DNA of 64,000 nt from Mariniblastus sp. (lineage in GTDB: Bacteria > Planctomycetota > Planctomycetia > Pirellulales > Pirellulaceae): positions 124,001 to 188,000 of the forward strand of contig JAKVBG010000003.1 of NCBI GenBank assembly GCA_022447605.1, read 5' to 3'. The first letter of the stretch is position 1; each line of letters opens with the position of its first letter. A model generated the notes under the pieces. It saw only the letters and a list, made by a program, of their open reading frames with translations, was not told where the DNA came from and searched no databases. A program made the position numbers and the translations under genes. Shown piece by piece: positions 1 to 8,419 of the stretch.

Positions 1-1196
1 GCTTCGGTCAAGGGACCGGCATAACTGAAATCGGCCGAAGTCTTCGCCTGGCCCATGCAAGCGTCAACCCATTGATGGTAATGGTTAACCTTTTCCATCT
101 GCGGGCGAGGGCGATCCTTGAACTTCGCTTCAGGGAAAAGAACCGCTTCGCCGACGTGAGGCAACAGCATGATGCCCTGCTCACCCACAAACAGCGAGCC
201 CTGCCCCGGCAGCTGGTACGATTCGGGCAAGGCGAACTCGGCCGGCAATGCCAAGTCGTCGGATGAGGGAGGTGCATCGGCCCCATCGTACCAGCGCCAT
301 ATCATCCGATCAGTCGTGTAATCCGTCCCGGGGAATTCGTATTCGACCACATTCCGCGTCGGGTGACCGACCCCGGTCGGTTCACGGCACTCGGTCCGTA
401 CCGTCAAGGGTGCCGTCAGTGCCAATGCACCGTAAGGTGTGTCGAAAATATGAACACCCATATCCCCCAACGTCCCCGTGCCGAAGTCGATCAACTTCCG
501 CCAGTTGCCGGGGTGGTAGACCCCGGGGGCAAAGGGACGCATGGAAGCCGTGCCAACCCACAGGTTCCAGTCCAGTGTGTCTGGCGGGGCGACCTGGCTG
601 GCAAAGGACCCTCCATCGTAACCCCAGTTCTTGTTGGACCAGGCGTGGACGTGGCTGACTCGTCCGATCATTCCGTCCTGAATCATCTGCTTGGCACGGC
701 GATAAGGTTCGGCCGAGTGAACCTGGATCCCCATCTGAGTTGCCAGCTGTTTCTGTTGGGCCACCTCGTTCAGGCGGCGGGCCTCGTGGACTTCGTGCGT
801 CAACGGTTTTTGGCAATAGACCGGCTTGCCGAGATTCATGGCCGACATGGCGGCCGGTGCATGGGTGTGATCGGGGGTCGAGACCACAACCGCATCGATC
901 GAGTCACCCATCTCCGAGAGCATTTGGCGATAGTCGGAGAAGAAGCGGGCCTGGGGATGCTTTTGATGGGCGCCCGTCAGTCGACCGGCATCCACATCGC
1001 ACAGCGCTGCCACCTCCACCTGGGGATGGGAGGCAATCGATGCCAGGTCGGCACCGCCCATTCCTCCCACACCCACGTGGGCCGTGCGGAGTTTTTCGAC
1101 CGACATCCCGACCGGTAGCGAGCGGGCCAACGGTGCAGTAGTGACAATGGCTCCGGCCAGTTTGACGAACTGTCGACGTTGCAATTTCCCGGTCAT
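1..1196 (-). CDS. Gfo/Idh/MocA family oxidoreductase, Tat-exported (3' end outside window)
   Basis: The frame is open from an ATG at 1196 down to the window edge, giving 398 visible residues; the C-terminus lies outside. An AGGAA Shine-Dalgarno site precedes the ATG. The N-terminus MTGKLQRRQFVKLAG followed by a hydrophobic stretch is a twin-arginine export signal. A Rossmann fold follows, with the glycine-rich GVGGMGG dinucleotide motif near residues 40-46, then VSTPDHTH and the KPVYCQKPLTHEV segment, which is the planctomycete version of the EKP motif carrying the catalytic lysine. Near the edge the sequence FSYAGPLTEA is typical of the C-terminal part of this family. Family members of this length are usually about 440 residues, so only a short tail is missing. 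Such exported paralogues are abundant in planctomycetes and are thought to act on sugars or sugar derivatives in the periplasm; the substrate cannot be predicted. Confidence 0.9.
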   Translation of the reverse strand, partial: MTGKLQRRQFVKLAGAIVTTAPLARSLPVGMSVEKLRTAHVGVGGMGGADLASIASHPQVEVAALCDVDAGRLTGAHQKHPQARFFSDYRQMLSEMGDSIDAVVVSTPDHTHAPAAMSAMNLGKPVYCQKPLTHEVHEARRLNEVAQQKQLATQMGIQVHSAEPYRRAKQMIQDGMIGRVSHVHAWSNKNWGYDGGSFASQVAPPDTLDWNLWVGTASMRPFAPGVYHPGNWRKLIDFGTGTLGDMGVHIFDTPYGALALTAPLTVRTECREPTGVGHPTRNVVEYEFPGTDYTTDRMIWRWYDGADAPPSSDDLALPAEFALPESYQLPGQGSLFVGEQGIMLLPHVGEAVLFPEAKFKDRPRPQMEKVNHYHQWVDACMGQAKTSADFSYAGPLTE

Positions 1197-1567
1197 CTCA
1201 TGGTTCCTGTTTCAAAATGCAAAAATAAAACGTCGGTCCCCGGACCGTTCATTCTCTCAGGAGGTTAGCAGATATTCCTCCGCTTGGATCTCCCCGCAGA
1301 CGGGGTGTTGGTCGATTATTTGCCAAACGGACAGATGTTTCAAATAGAAAACCGAATCCCCCTGGCCACAGCGACCGTTTCCCCCTTGTTTTGCGCCGTT
1401 TGCCACCAGGCCGACCTCGCCAGACAAGACAGCCCGGCAGACCACCTGAAGCCGGGTGGCCAATAACGGCCCTTTCAAAATCGGGCTGGGCGGGAAATCC
1501 AGCTGGATTTGAAAGCCGATGAATCCTAAAATTCAGCATGCTACCGCCTGTCGAACGGTCAAGGTGA
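1197..1567. other. Divergent intergenic region between the oxidoreductase and the VWA operon
   Basis: This 371-base gap separates two divergently transcribed units and must hold both promoters. I see no convincing coding frame, hairpin terminator or RNA gene in it. The short open frames present lack ribosome-binding sites and recognisable protein sequence. Confidence 0.5.
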
Positions 1568-2566
1568 ATGACGCAGCCAACTCACAACCCCGCCGGCTCT
1601 CAACCGACTGCCGCGCCAGCCCGTACGGAGACATCGGAGTTGCCCCGTCGGACCGTGCCAGCCTGGCTGCTCTCCTTCCTGCTGCATACATTGATCCTGT
1701 TTTCCCTGTTGTTTCTGTTGAGCCGCTTCAGCGGCGGGGCCAGCGAAGTCGAAAACCGAGCCGGGGGAATCGTGCTGGTCAACGCGGTCGCTAAGACCAC
1801 TGAATATCTCGCTGAGGGGGACGTCACCGAACCGTCGCCAGCCGCCGCCCAGCAACAGAGCCCACCCCCGATGGCAACGGAAGAACGGCCGCCCGACCTG
1901 GCCGGCCTGGAATCGAACCCGTCCGAACTGACCGGGGTTGGTCAGGATTTTTCCGAAGCCCTGTCCGGGGCCGATTCACTGCTGGACGGGATGAACAGCC
2001 AACGCCCGATCGGTGGCCAGGTCACGACCGAGGTGTTTGGCGTCAAGGGAACCGGTTCCCAGTTCGTCTATGTCTTTGATCGGTCAGCCAGTATGGAAGG
2101 ATACGAGGGACGACCACTGCGAGCGGCCAAACAGGCCCTGATTGAAAGCCTGGAATCGCTGAAAGAGAATCACCAGTTCCAGATCATCTTCTACAACGAC
2201 CAGACCAAAATTTTTCGACCGGATGGCAGGGGCGACCGACTCGCCTTTGCAACCGATCTGATGAAGCAGAAGGGGGCTGGCTTTGTGCAGTCCATCCGCG
2301 GTGACCGGGGAACCAATCATATGCAGGCGATCAAGCAAGCGCTCGCCTTCGGCCCCGACGTGATTTTTCTGTTGACCGATGCCGAGGGCGGATTTAACCA
2401 GCAGGACCTGTCCCGTATCAGCCAGTGGAACCGGGCCGGTACCGTTATCAATGCCATTGAATTTGGAGTCGGTGGGAAACCGACACTGACCAACTCACTT
2501 AGAATTTTGTCCCGTGAAAACGGGGGACAGTATACGTACAAAAACGTTTTGTCATTCCGGGATTAA
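1568..2566 (+). CDS. TonB/TolA-topology transmembrane protein with C-terminal von Willebrand A domain
   Basis: 332 residues; ATG start preceded by a close AAGG. Residues 1-30 are polar and probably cytoplasmic. Residues 31-53 form one transmembrane helix (VPAWLLSFLLHTLILFSLLF...) containing Ser36-x3-His40, the same spacing as the functional Ser/His pair in the TonB and TolA membrane anchors. A Pro/Ala/Gln-rich linker follows (about 84-110). Residues 164-330 are a von Willebrand A domain: the MIDAS motif D171-x-S173-x-S175, a Thr at 249 and an Asp at 271 (LLTDAEGG) are all present, so metal binding is likely. It heads an operon with ExbB and two ExbD proteins. Known: VWA domains bind protein ligands through a metal ion, and ExbB/ExbD energise TonB-like partners. 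Inferred: this protein is the transducer of the ExbBD complex encoded next to it. The VWA assignment is firm; the TonB-like role is a hypothesis. Confidence 0.88.
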   Translation: MTQPTHNPAGSQPTAAPARTETSELPRRTVPAWLLSFLLHTLILFSLLFLLSRFSGGASEVENRAGGIVLVNAVAKTTEYLAEGDVTEPSPAAAQQQSPPPMATEERPPDLAGLESNPSELTGVGQDFSEALSGADSLLDGMNSQRPIGGQVTTEVFGVKGTGSQFVYVFDRSASMEGYEGRPLRAAKQALIESLESLKENHQFQIIFYNDQTKIFRPDGRGDRLAFATDLMKQKGAGFVQSIRGDRGTNHMQAIKQALAFGPDVIFLLTDAEGGFNQQDLSRISQWNRAGTVINAIEFGVGGKPTLTNSLRILSRENGGQYTYKNVLSFRD

Positions 2567-2620
2567 ACCACTCCGTCCCGGCAAGACAACCGGTGCCGTC
2601 AACCGTATAAGGATGTCACG

Positions 2621-3643
2621 TTGAACCTGATAAAAATTCTCCAATCCATCATCTTGTTCCCGGCCTTCATCGCTGTGGTTTGGACCAGTGCGGCCGGGGC
2701 CCAGGATGTGCTGGTGACAGGAGTTGCTGATTCGTCAGCCACCAGCAAGCGCAAAGGTCTCATCACCGAATGGCTGGGAAACGAGATCACACTGGAATCC
2801 TCCGGGCGCGCCAGGCAAGTCGATGCGGACAAGGTCATCGAGATCCAAACCACCTGGCCCGACACCTACCAAACGGCAATCGACCTGCTGCAACAGAAGC
2901 GTTTTGCCGATGCCATTGGACCACTGCAGTCGGCCATCAATGCCGAAACCCGACCTTGGGCCCAGCGGGCCATGGCCGGCAAGCTGATCGAATGTTACTT
3001 GGCAACCGGCAACGAGGGACTGGCGGTGGACGAATTTGTGGCCATCACCCGCGCCGATCCACAGACCCGTTTCTACAAGCTGGCTCCCCTGCCCTGGGTT
3101 AGCACCGTGGCCAACGGTGGCCCTGGTCAGAATGCCAGGGCCTGGATGGAATCGGCGGACCCGGTAGAGCGACTGATGGGCGCTGCCTGGGCGCTGTCCG
3201 GCCCGGAAAGGAGTTCGGCCATCACCGTCCTTAAGGACCTGGCCGGCGACTCCCACGCCTCGATTGCCGCACTGGCCAAATCGCAGTTATGGAGAACCGA
3301 AAGCGTCAGCGCCAAACCGGACACGGTCCGGCGCTGGCAAGCCGAACTGCAGGTGATGCCGCGTCCCGTTCGGGCCGGTGCCTACCTGATGCTGGCCGAT
3401 GCCCAGTCGCGAAACCAGATGCAGGAAGAAGCCGCCCTCAACCTGATGCGGATTGCCATCCTCCACCCGGAACAACACGGCTTGGCGGCGGCCGCCTTGT
3501 ATCGTTGTGCCAAGTTGAGGCAGAATGCGGGTCATCTCGACGAGAGCCGAACCTTGTGGACCGAGATCCAGCGAAACTACCGTGATACCTTGTGGGCCAA
3601 ACAGGCGTCGGCCCACCTGACCGAATCCAATTCCAATAATTGA
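2621..3643 (+). CDS. Exported TPR-like helical-repeat protein of the ExbBD/VWA operon
   Basis: 340 residues. The start is a TTG at 2621 with AAGGA eight bases upstream; the ATG inside that site runs into a stop after three codons, so TTG is preferred. Residues 1-27 form a signal peptide ending in SAAGA. After a short beta-type region (residues 30-85) the remainder is alpha-helical with repeated Ala/Leu-rich pairs such as AIDLLQQKRFADAIGPL and KLIECYLATGNEGLAVDEF, which fit tetratricopeptide-like repeats. It is probably periplasmic. It is followed by the ExbB gene, with ends that nearly touch, so it belongs to the same transcription unit. TPR proteins usually mediate assembly; I infer a scaffold or adaptor for the envelope complex. 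No enzymatic motif is visible. Confidence 0.75.
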   Translation: MNLIKILQSIILFPAFIAVVWTSAAGAQDVLVTGVADSSATSKRKGLITEWLGNEITLESSGRARQVDADKVIEIQTTWPDTYQTAIDLLQQKRFADAIGPLQSAINAETRPWAQRAMAGKLIECYLATGNEGLAVDEFVAITRADPQTRFYKLAPLPWVSTVANGGPGQNARAWMESADPVERLMGAAWALSGPERSSAITVLKDLAGDSHASIAALAKSQLWRTESVSAKPDTVRRWQAELQVMPRPVRAGAYLMLADAQSRNQMQEEAALNLMRIAILHPEQHGLAAAALYRCAKLRQNAGHLDESRTLWTEIQRNYRDTLWAKQASAHLTESNSNN

Positions 3644-3654
3644 ATGGTTGTTTG

Positions 3655-4446
3655 ATGATACATTTCAGGATGAAACCCTTCAGGATGAACCGGGCGAGCT
3701 GTCTGCGATACCCGTTCATGATTTCACTCTTTACGATCCTTGTCACGGACGCTTCCCGGCTGTGGGCACAGGAAGATATGGCCGCGGAATCCGAGGCACC
3801 CGCTGGCTTGATGGGCATCATCTTCTCGGGTGGCATTGTGGGCGCCATCATGATCTTCATCCTGCTGGCCCTGTCGATGACGGCTGCCTACCTGATCTTC
3901 GATCACTTGATGACCATTCGACAGAAAGACCTGATGCCCCCCGGACTGGCTGACCAGGTGCGAGACGCGCTGGTGGCTGGAGACGCCAACGCAGCCAGGC
4001 AGGCTTGCAACGCCCGGCCCAGTTTCCTCTCGTTTGTGCTGATGCACGGGATTGCCGAGCTGGAATTCGGCTGGAACGCAGTAGAAAAATCCCTGGAAGA
4101 CGCGCTGGCCGAGCAGTCGGCTCGGCTGTTCCGCAAAATTGAATACCTTTCGGTGATTGGCAATATCGCGCCGATGGTCGGCCTGTTGGGTACGGTGATC
4201 GGGATGATCATGGCCTTCCAGGAGGTTGCCTCAACCCAGGGCATGGCCAGCGCACCGCAACTGGCCCAGGGAATCTACCAGGCATTGATCACGACCGTAG
4301 GTGGATTGATCGTCGCCATCCCGGCCATTGGGGCATTTGCCATTTTCCGAAACCGGATCGACCAGTTCGTCGCCGAGGCCGCCTTCTCGGCACAGAACGT
4401 GTTTGCACCGCTGCGACGGAAAGCGAAACGAAAGGGAGCCGAATGA
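3655..4446 (+). CDS. exbB: MotA/TolQ/ExbB family proton channel subunit
   Basis: About 263 residues from the first ATG at 3655; a TTG at 3640 overlapping the previous stop, and ATGs at 3670 and 3685, are in-frame alternatives and none has a clear ribosome-binding site. An N-terminal hydrophobic segment ending near LWAQ may be a signal sequence, as is common in planctomycete ExbB proteins. Three further membrane segments follow; the last two carry the family signature (IGNIAPMVGLLGTVIGMI and ALITTVGGLIVAIPAI) with the conserved threonines lining the proton path. The protein forms the stator-type channel with ExbD in the inner membrane and couples proton flow to a periplasmic partner. Its stop overlaps the ExbD start by four bases (ATGA), so translation is probably coupled. 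No tonB gene is present; the first gene of the operon is the likely partner. Confidence 0.93.
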   Translation: MIHFRMKPFRMNRASCLRYPFMISLFTILVTDASRLWAQEDMAAESEAPAGLMGIIFSGGIVGAIMIFILLALSMTAAYLIFDHLMTIRQKDLMPPGLADQVRDALVAGDANAARQACNARPSFLSFVLMHGIAELEFGWNAVEKSLEDALAEQSARLFRKIEYLSVIGNIAPMVGLLGTVIGMIMAFQEVASTQGMASAPQLAQGIYQALITTVGGLIVAIPAIGAFAIFRNRIDQFVAEAAFSAQNVFAPLRRKAKRKGAE

Positions 4447-4868
4447 AGGCCCCACGTTACAAGCCGGCCAAAAAGTACGGGTTCAACATGACACCGATGA
4501 TCGATGTCGTGTTCCTGTTGATCATCTTTTTCCTGGTATCGAGCCACCTGGCCCGCCAGGAGAACCAGATCGAAATGGAGTTGCCCGTCGCCCAGTCAGC
4601 CGATGATGATGTGGAACAGGACACGCCCCGTGTCACGGTCAATGTCAAAGAGGATGGAACCATCTGGGTGGGGGGGCGACCGGTCTCCGCCGAGGCGCTC
4701 ATCCAGCGGTTAACCGCAGCGCGGCAACAGCAAGGGGATGACCTGGAAGTCCGAATCCGGGGAAGCCGAGTAGCGCCGTACGCGTTTTTTGAACCGATCA
4801 TGTTGGCCTGTACCGAGTCGGGGATCTGGAATGTGACGTTTGCCGTCTACCGGGAGGAAGTCCGGTGA
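4443..4868 (+). CDS. exbD: ExbD/TolR family biopolymer transport protein (first copy)
   Basis: 141 residues, ATG start overlapping the ExbB stop by four bases. A short basic cytoplasmic N-terminus (KAPRYKPAKKYGF) leads into MTPMIDVVFLLIIFFLVSS, the single transmembrane helix with the proton-carrying aspartate in the PMIDVVF motif. The remaining about 100 residues form the periplasmic ExbD/TolR domain. In the family ExbD forms a dimer inside an ExbB pentamer. It overlaps the second ExbD gene by four bases. Having two different ExbD genes in a row suggests a heterodimer rather than the usual homodimer; that is an inference. Confidence 0.93.
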   Translation: MKAPRYKPAKKYGFNMTPMIDVVFLLIIFFLVSSHLARQENQIEMELPVAQSADDDVEQDTPRVTVNVKEDGTIWVGGRPVSAEALIQRLTAARQQQGDDLEVRIRGSRVAPYAFFEPIMLACTESGIWNVTFAVYREEVR

Positions 4869-5326
4869 AACGACCGAGCCTGCATGTCAATCGGAGTGGT
4901 GACACCAGCATGGATGCGGCCATGACACCGATGATCGATGTCGTCTTCCTGTTGCTGGTCTTTTTTGTCTGGACAGCCAGCTTCCAGATCATCGAACAGA
5001 TCCTGCCCAGCCAGATGTCCGCCCAGATGGGAGCGGAACCGAGCGAGTTGGACGAACCGCCGCCGGAAGCCGATTTCGATAATGTCGTCATCCGTATCAG
5101 CTGGAACGAGGGACAGCCTGCCTGGCAACTCAACGATGTGCCGGTCGAATCGATCGATCAGCTAAACGCCCAGTTGGCAGCCATTTCAGCAGTCAAGATC
5201 GACGCACCCGTCATCCTGCACCCGGACCAGGTGGTCCCGCTGGGAAACGTAATTCAGGTTTACGATCTCTCCAAGCTGGCCGGTTTCCAGCAAATTTCAT
5301 TTGCCGTCACCCCGGAAAAACTGTGA
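4865..5326 (+). CDS. exbD: ExbD/TolR family biopolymer transport protein (second copy)
   Basis: 153 residues, GTG start overlapping the preceding stop by four bases. The transmembrane segment MTPMIDVVFLLLVFFVWTAS keeps the functional aspartate. The periplasmic part differs strongly from the first copy and begins with an acidic, Pro-rich stretch (SELDEPPPEADFD). Its stop codon overlaps the ATG of the next gene. The two copies share the membrane motif but little else, so they look like an old duplication with divergent periplasmic specificities rather than a recent one. Confidence 0.92.
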   Translation: MKRPSLHVNRSGDTSMDAAMTPMIDVVFLLLVFFVWTASFQIIEQILPSQMSAQMGAEPSELDEPPPEADFDNVVIRISWNEGQPAWQLNDVPVESIDQLNAQLAAISAVKIDAPVILHPDQVVPLGNVIQVYDLSKLAGFQQISFAVTPEKL

Positions 5327-7830
5327 TGCGCATCGTTCGAATCTTGCTGCTATGGGCGATCGTCTGTTCGCCGCTTGCCGGGCCACCGCCGGCTTGGGCC
5401 GAACAACAGGATGAGATCCAGGAAACGGTCCGGGTGGTCGAGGGCTTGCGACAACGCCGCATGTTCGAACTGGCCAAACAACTTGTCCAGACCGAGTTAT
5501 CGGACCCGGAAATCGACCCGACCCAACAGGTGCAGTTACAACTTGCGTTGATACGGACCTTGGTGGCCGAAGCGGTCGCCACGCCACTGGCCGAACGGCC
5601 CGTCCTCTGGCAACAGGTGACGCAAACGATCGATGACTTTCGCCTGGCCAACGGGGATCACCCTCGGCAGATCCTGATCGATGTTCAACAAGCCCTGGCC
5701 CATCAAACCCGGGGCAACCTGTTGGTCCAGGAGATCGCGGCGGAAATGGGGGGTGCAACCGAAAAGGATCAGGCCTTGGTGGAATTGCGAAATGCCAGCC
5801 GTGAAATCAAGCAGGTTCTCGCCAAAGTTGACCGTCTGATACCCGAGCAACGGGGCCGCCAGCTGAAAGACCACGAGCTGTCGGTCGACCAGCTGTTGAA
5901 CCTGCGGCGGAACATGCGGTTCCAGGAAGCCCGCACCAACCTGATTAAAGCCCAGTTGTACGAACCGGACGACCGGTTGAATCGCCTGGACACCTTGAAC
6001 CTCGTGAGCGACCGAATTGACGAAGTCCTCAACCAATCCAACCCGGATCAGCCGCTCTGGTGGCAGGCGCAAATCAACCAGGCCAAGTGTTACACCTTGT
6101 TGGGCAATAGCGCGGCGGCAGACTCCCTGTTGCGGGAATTGCCACTGAAACAGCTACCAGCCAGCCAAGCCTCGCAACTACTCGAACAGAAGATTGAAGT
6201 GGCCATCACCTCGGGCCAAACCGACCGCATGAGCCGATTGCTGGGTGAGATTCAGCAGGCCAATACGACCGATCCCAACCTGCAACTTTCCATCCTTCGC
6301 CTCTACATGCAGCTGGCCAAGACAGCTCAAGACGCACCAGCTCGTGGCAAGTGGCAACAGACGGCAGCCGGGCTGACACGGTCGATCGAAACAACCAACG
6401 GCCCATACTGGGGGCGAAGGGCCGAGTTGGTCCTGATCGGGCCGAGCGGCGTGGTCCCACCGAGCACGGGTAATGGCAGCCAACCCGGCATGAACACCGA
6501 CGCTTCCATCCTGATCCGCATGGGGGACCAGGCCGTCCGCAAGAACAATCTGCAGGATGCGGCCCGGGCTTACGCGAAAGCTGCCAGCGAAGCAGAGCAG
6601 AAAGGTGACGGGGAACAGTCCCTGCTGGCCAGCGTTCGGCTCTCCCAGGTTCATGAAAAAACGGGGGATCATGAAGCGGCTCACGATGTCCTGATCACGT
6701 CGTCCCTGAAACATGCCGGACTGCCGATCGCCTCGGCTGCCCACCTGCGAGGCTGCTGGAACTGGGCGCAGTTCGCCAAACAGGACCCCTCTCGCAGCGC
6801 CCAGTTCATTTCCCTGTTGCAGCAGAACCTGACAACTTGGCCGGACGCGGTAACGGCCGACCAGGCGCGGCTCTGGATCGCCGGCTACTTCCAGGCGGAA
6901 TCGGATTGGCCTAAGGCGATCACCGCCTACCTGGCCATCCAGCCACAAAGCGTCAAGGCAGTTGAGGCGTGCCGCCAGTTGGCGTACTGTTACTCACGGT
7001 TTCGTGATACACACAAAGGGAAGGATCCGGAAACAGGGTCATTGGCCCGGCAGGTGATCGACCATTTCACGACCAACGGCGAGCCCCCACGGATCGCCAT
7101 CCTGCTGTTGGCCGAGGTCGGACTGACCTCTGGCCAACTGACTTCGGAACAGGTCACTGCCCTGCTCACCCCGTTCATCGAGCAATCCGGTGACAAGCAA
7201 TTGGCAGCCAAGCAGCAGGCCCAAGCCTGGCGCGTGGCCGCCCTGGCGCTGCAGGGGAAAACTTCAGACCTGGCCCGCAGTGCATTGGCCGACCTTCCCA
7301 ACCAGCCAGCGCTGTTGCAACTCTGTGGTACTGCGCTACAAAGATCGGAGGCGTTCGCGGCCCCGGGGCAACAGACGAACCTGGCCGAACTGAAGCGGAT
7401 CCTGGCCGATAAGGGATTGTCGGCCGTCAACGAACCGGCCGCGCGGACCTATTGGCAACTGGAACAGGCGCGCGCCTTGCAACAACTCGGACAGGAAGAC
7501 GAGGCGATCAAACTGCTGGAACAGTTGGCCCGTGAAAAACCCAAGTCGCAGGAAATTCAATTGCGACTGGGAAGATCCCTGGCCCAAACGGCCCCCGGAT
7601 CGGAAGCCACATTACGACAGTGGCGCCGCATTGCGGCCCAGGTCAAACCCCGCTCGGATGCCTGGTTTGAAGCAAAACTACAGGTCGCCACAGCCCTGTC
7701 GGCTGCGGGAGAAAACGGGAAAGCACTTGATATGCTTAACTACATGAAAGCGATTCCACCCGGCTGGCAACCGTCCAGGTGGAAGGCTGAATTTGACCAG
7801 CTCTTGCGGCAATTGAAAGAACAGGGCTAA
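5326..7830 (+). CDS. Large exported TPR-like protein ending the ExbBD/VWA operon
   Basis: 834 residues from the ATG at 5326, which overlaps the ExbD stop; a GTG at 5323 directly before it is also possible. A signal peptide (MRIVRILLLWAIVCSPLAG...AWA) is present. The rest is almost entirely alpha-helical with many TPR-like pairs, for example AADSLLRELPLKQLPASQAS, NNLQDAARAYAKAASEAEQ and AIKLLEQLAREKPKSQEIQL, and a low-complexity Gly/Asn/Pro spacer near residue 385. No catalytic motif is visible. It is likely a periplasmic scaffold of the same complex. Its TAA stop at 7828-7830 overlaps the stop of the convergent zinc-ribbon gene. Family membership beyond helical repeats cannot be given. Confidence 0.8.
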   Translation: MRIVRILLLWAIVCSPLAGPPPAWAEQQDEIQETVRVVEGLRQRRMFELAKQLVQTELSDPEIDPTQQVQLQLALIRTLVAEAVATPLAERPVLWQQVTQTIDDFRLANGDHPRQILIDVQQALAHQTRGNLLVQEIAAEMGGATEKDQALVELRNASREIKQVLAKVDRLIPEQRGRQLKDHELSVDQLLNLRRNMRFQEARTNLIKAQLYEPDDRLNRLDTLNLVSDRIDEVLNQSNPDQPLWWQAQINQAKCYTLLGNSAAADSLLRELPLKQLPASQASQLLEQKIEVAITSGQTDRMSRLLGEIQQANTTDPNLQLSILRLYMQLAKTAQDAPARGKWQQTAAGLTRSIETTNGPYWGRRAELVLIGPSGVVPPSTGNGSQPGMNTDASILIRMGDQAVRKNNLQDAARAYAKAASEAEQKGDGEQSLLASVRLSQVHEKTGDHEAAHDVLITSSLKHAGLPIASAAHLRGCWNWAQFAKQDPSRSAQFISLLQQNLTTWPDAVTADQARLWIAGYFQAESDWPKAITAYLAIQPQSVKAVEACRQLAYCYSRFRDTHKGKDPETGSLARQVIDHFTTNGEPPRIAILLLAEVGLTSGQLTSEQVTALLTPFIEQSGDKQLAAKQQAQAWRVAALALQGKTSDLARSALADLPNQPALLQLCGTALQRSEAFAAPGQQTNLAELKRILADKGLSAVNEPAARTYWQLEQARALQQLGQEDEAIKLLEQLAREKPKSQEIQLRLGRSLAQTAPGSEATLRQWRRIAAQVKPRSDAWFEAKLQVATALSAAGENGKALDMLNYMKAIPPGWQPSRWKAEFDQLLRQLKEQG

Positions 7831-8111
7831 CCTGTTTGCCCAACATAGCCATGCATGTCTTCGATCTTTGCCTCGACCTTAGCTCGGTCCATACGAGTCG
7901 AATAATCAATCACGATGACTTGGCATGGCACACAACGATTTGCATTGAAATACTCCGCTCTGGAGGGAAAGTATTTTTTCAAACCCGAGTTGGACAAATC
8001 CCTGTCCATGAACGCCAGTGATCGAAACTGCTGTCGTTCGACCCAGGATATCGGTACATTGGCGACGGAAAAACCTTGCTCCATCTTGTTTCCGCAGTGG
8101 GGGCATTTCAT
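7827..8111 (-). CDS. Small zinc-ribbon protein (DUF6487-like)
   Basis: 94 residues from the ATG at 8111, which has AAGGTGA upstream; the frame continues further 5' but that extension lacks a binding site. The protein starts MKCPHCGNKMEQGF and has a second Cys pair in RCVPCQVIVIDY, giving a CxxC...CxxC zinc site around a small beta domain. The arrangement CPHCGxxMExGF followed by a Trp-containing strand resembles DUF6487-type putative zinc-binding proteins; this is by pattern recognition only. The function is unknown. The gene converges on, and overlaps by four bases, the end of the ExbBD/VWA operon. Confidence 0.72.
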   Translation of the reverse strand: MKCPHCGNKMEQGFSVANVPISWVERQQFRSLAFMDRDLSNSGLKKYFPSRAEYFNANRCVPCQVIVIDYSTRMDRAKVEAKIEDMHGYVGQTG

Positions 8112-8314
8112 GAGGTCACCTTTTCCAACGGTTCCTCGGTCGAGGTGACAACCGTCTCCGTCGGCGAGGAAAGAAGAAGATTCCAGGCCATCCCCTGCGG
8201 ATGGCCTTTCTCTTCTATTCGCTGTGGGCACGAAAATCTGGCGATGATTCCAAAATATCTGTCCGACTGGAAAGTGAGTCATCACACCCTGGTGCTGGCC
8301 GTCCCGACTCGACC

Positions 8315-8350
8315 AAAAAAATGGCTGCCGGTATCAAACCGACAGCCATT
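8315..8350 (-). terminator. Rho-independent terminator after the small secreted-protein genes
   Basis: On the minus strand a 13-base stem with one mismatch (AATGGCTGTCGGT pairing with ACCGGCAGCCATT, short loop) is followed directly by a run of seven T. It lies about 70 bases past the stop of the gene ending at 8420 and closes that unit. Confidence 0.85.
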
Positions 8351-8419
8351 GTATCGTCTTCTGCTTACTCTGGTCCGAATTCCCAGGTCCGGATTCTCGG
8401 ACCGGTCATTTCACCCTGT

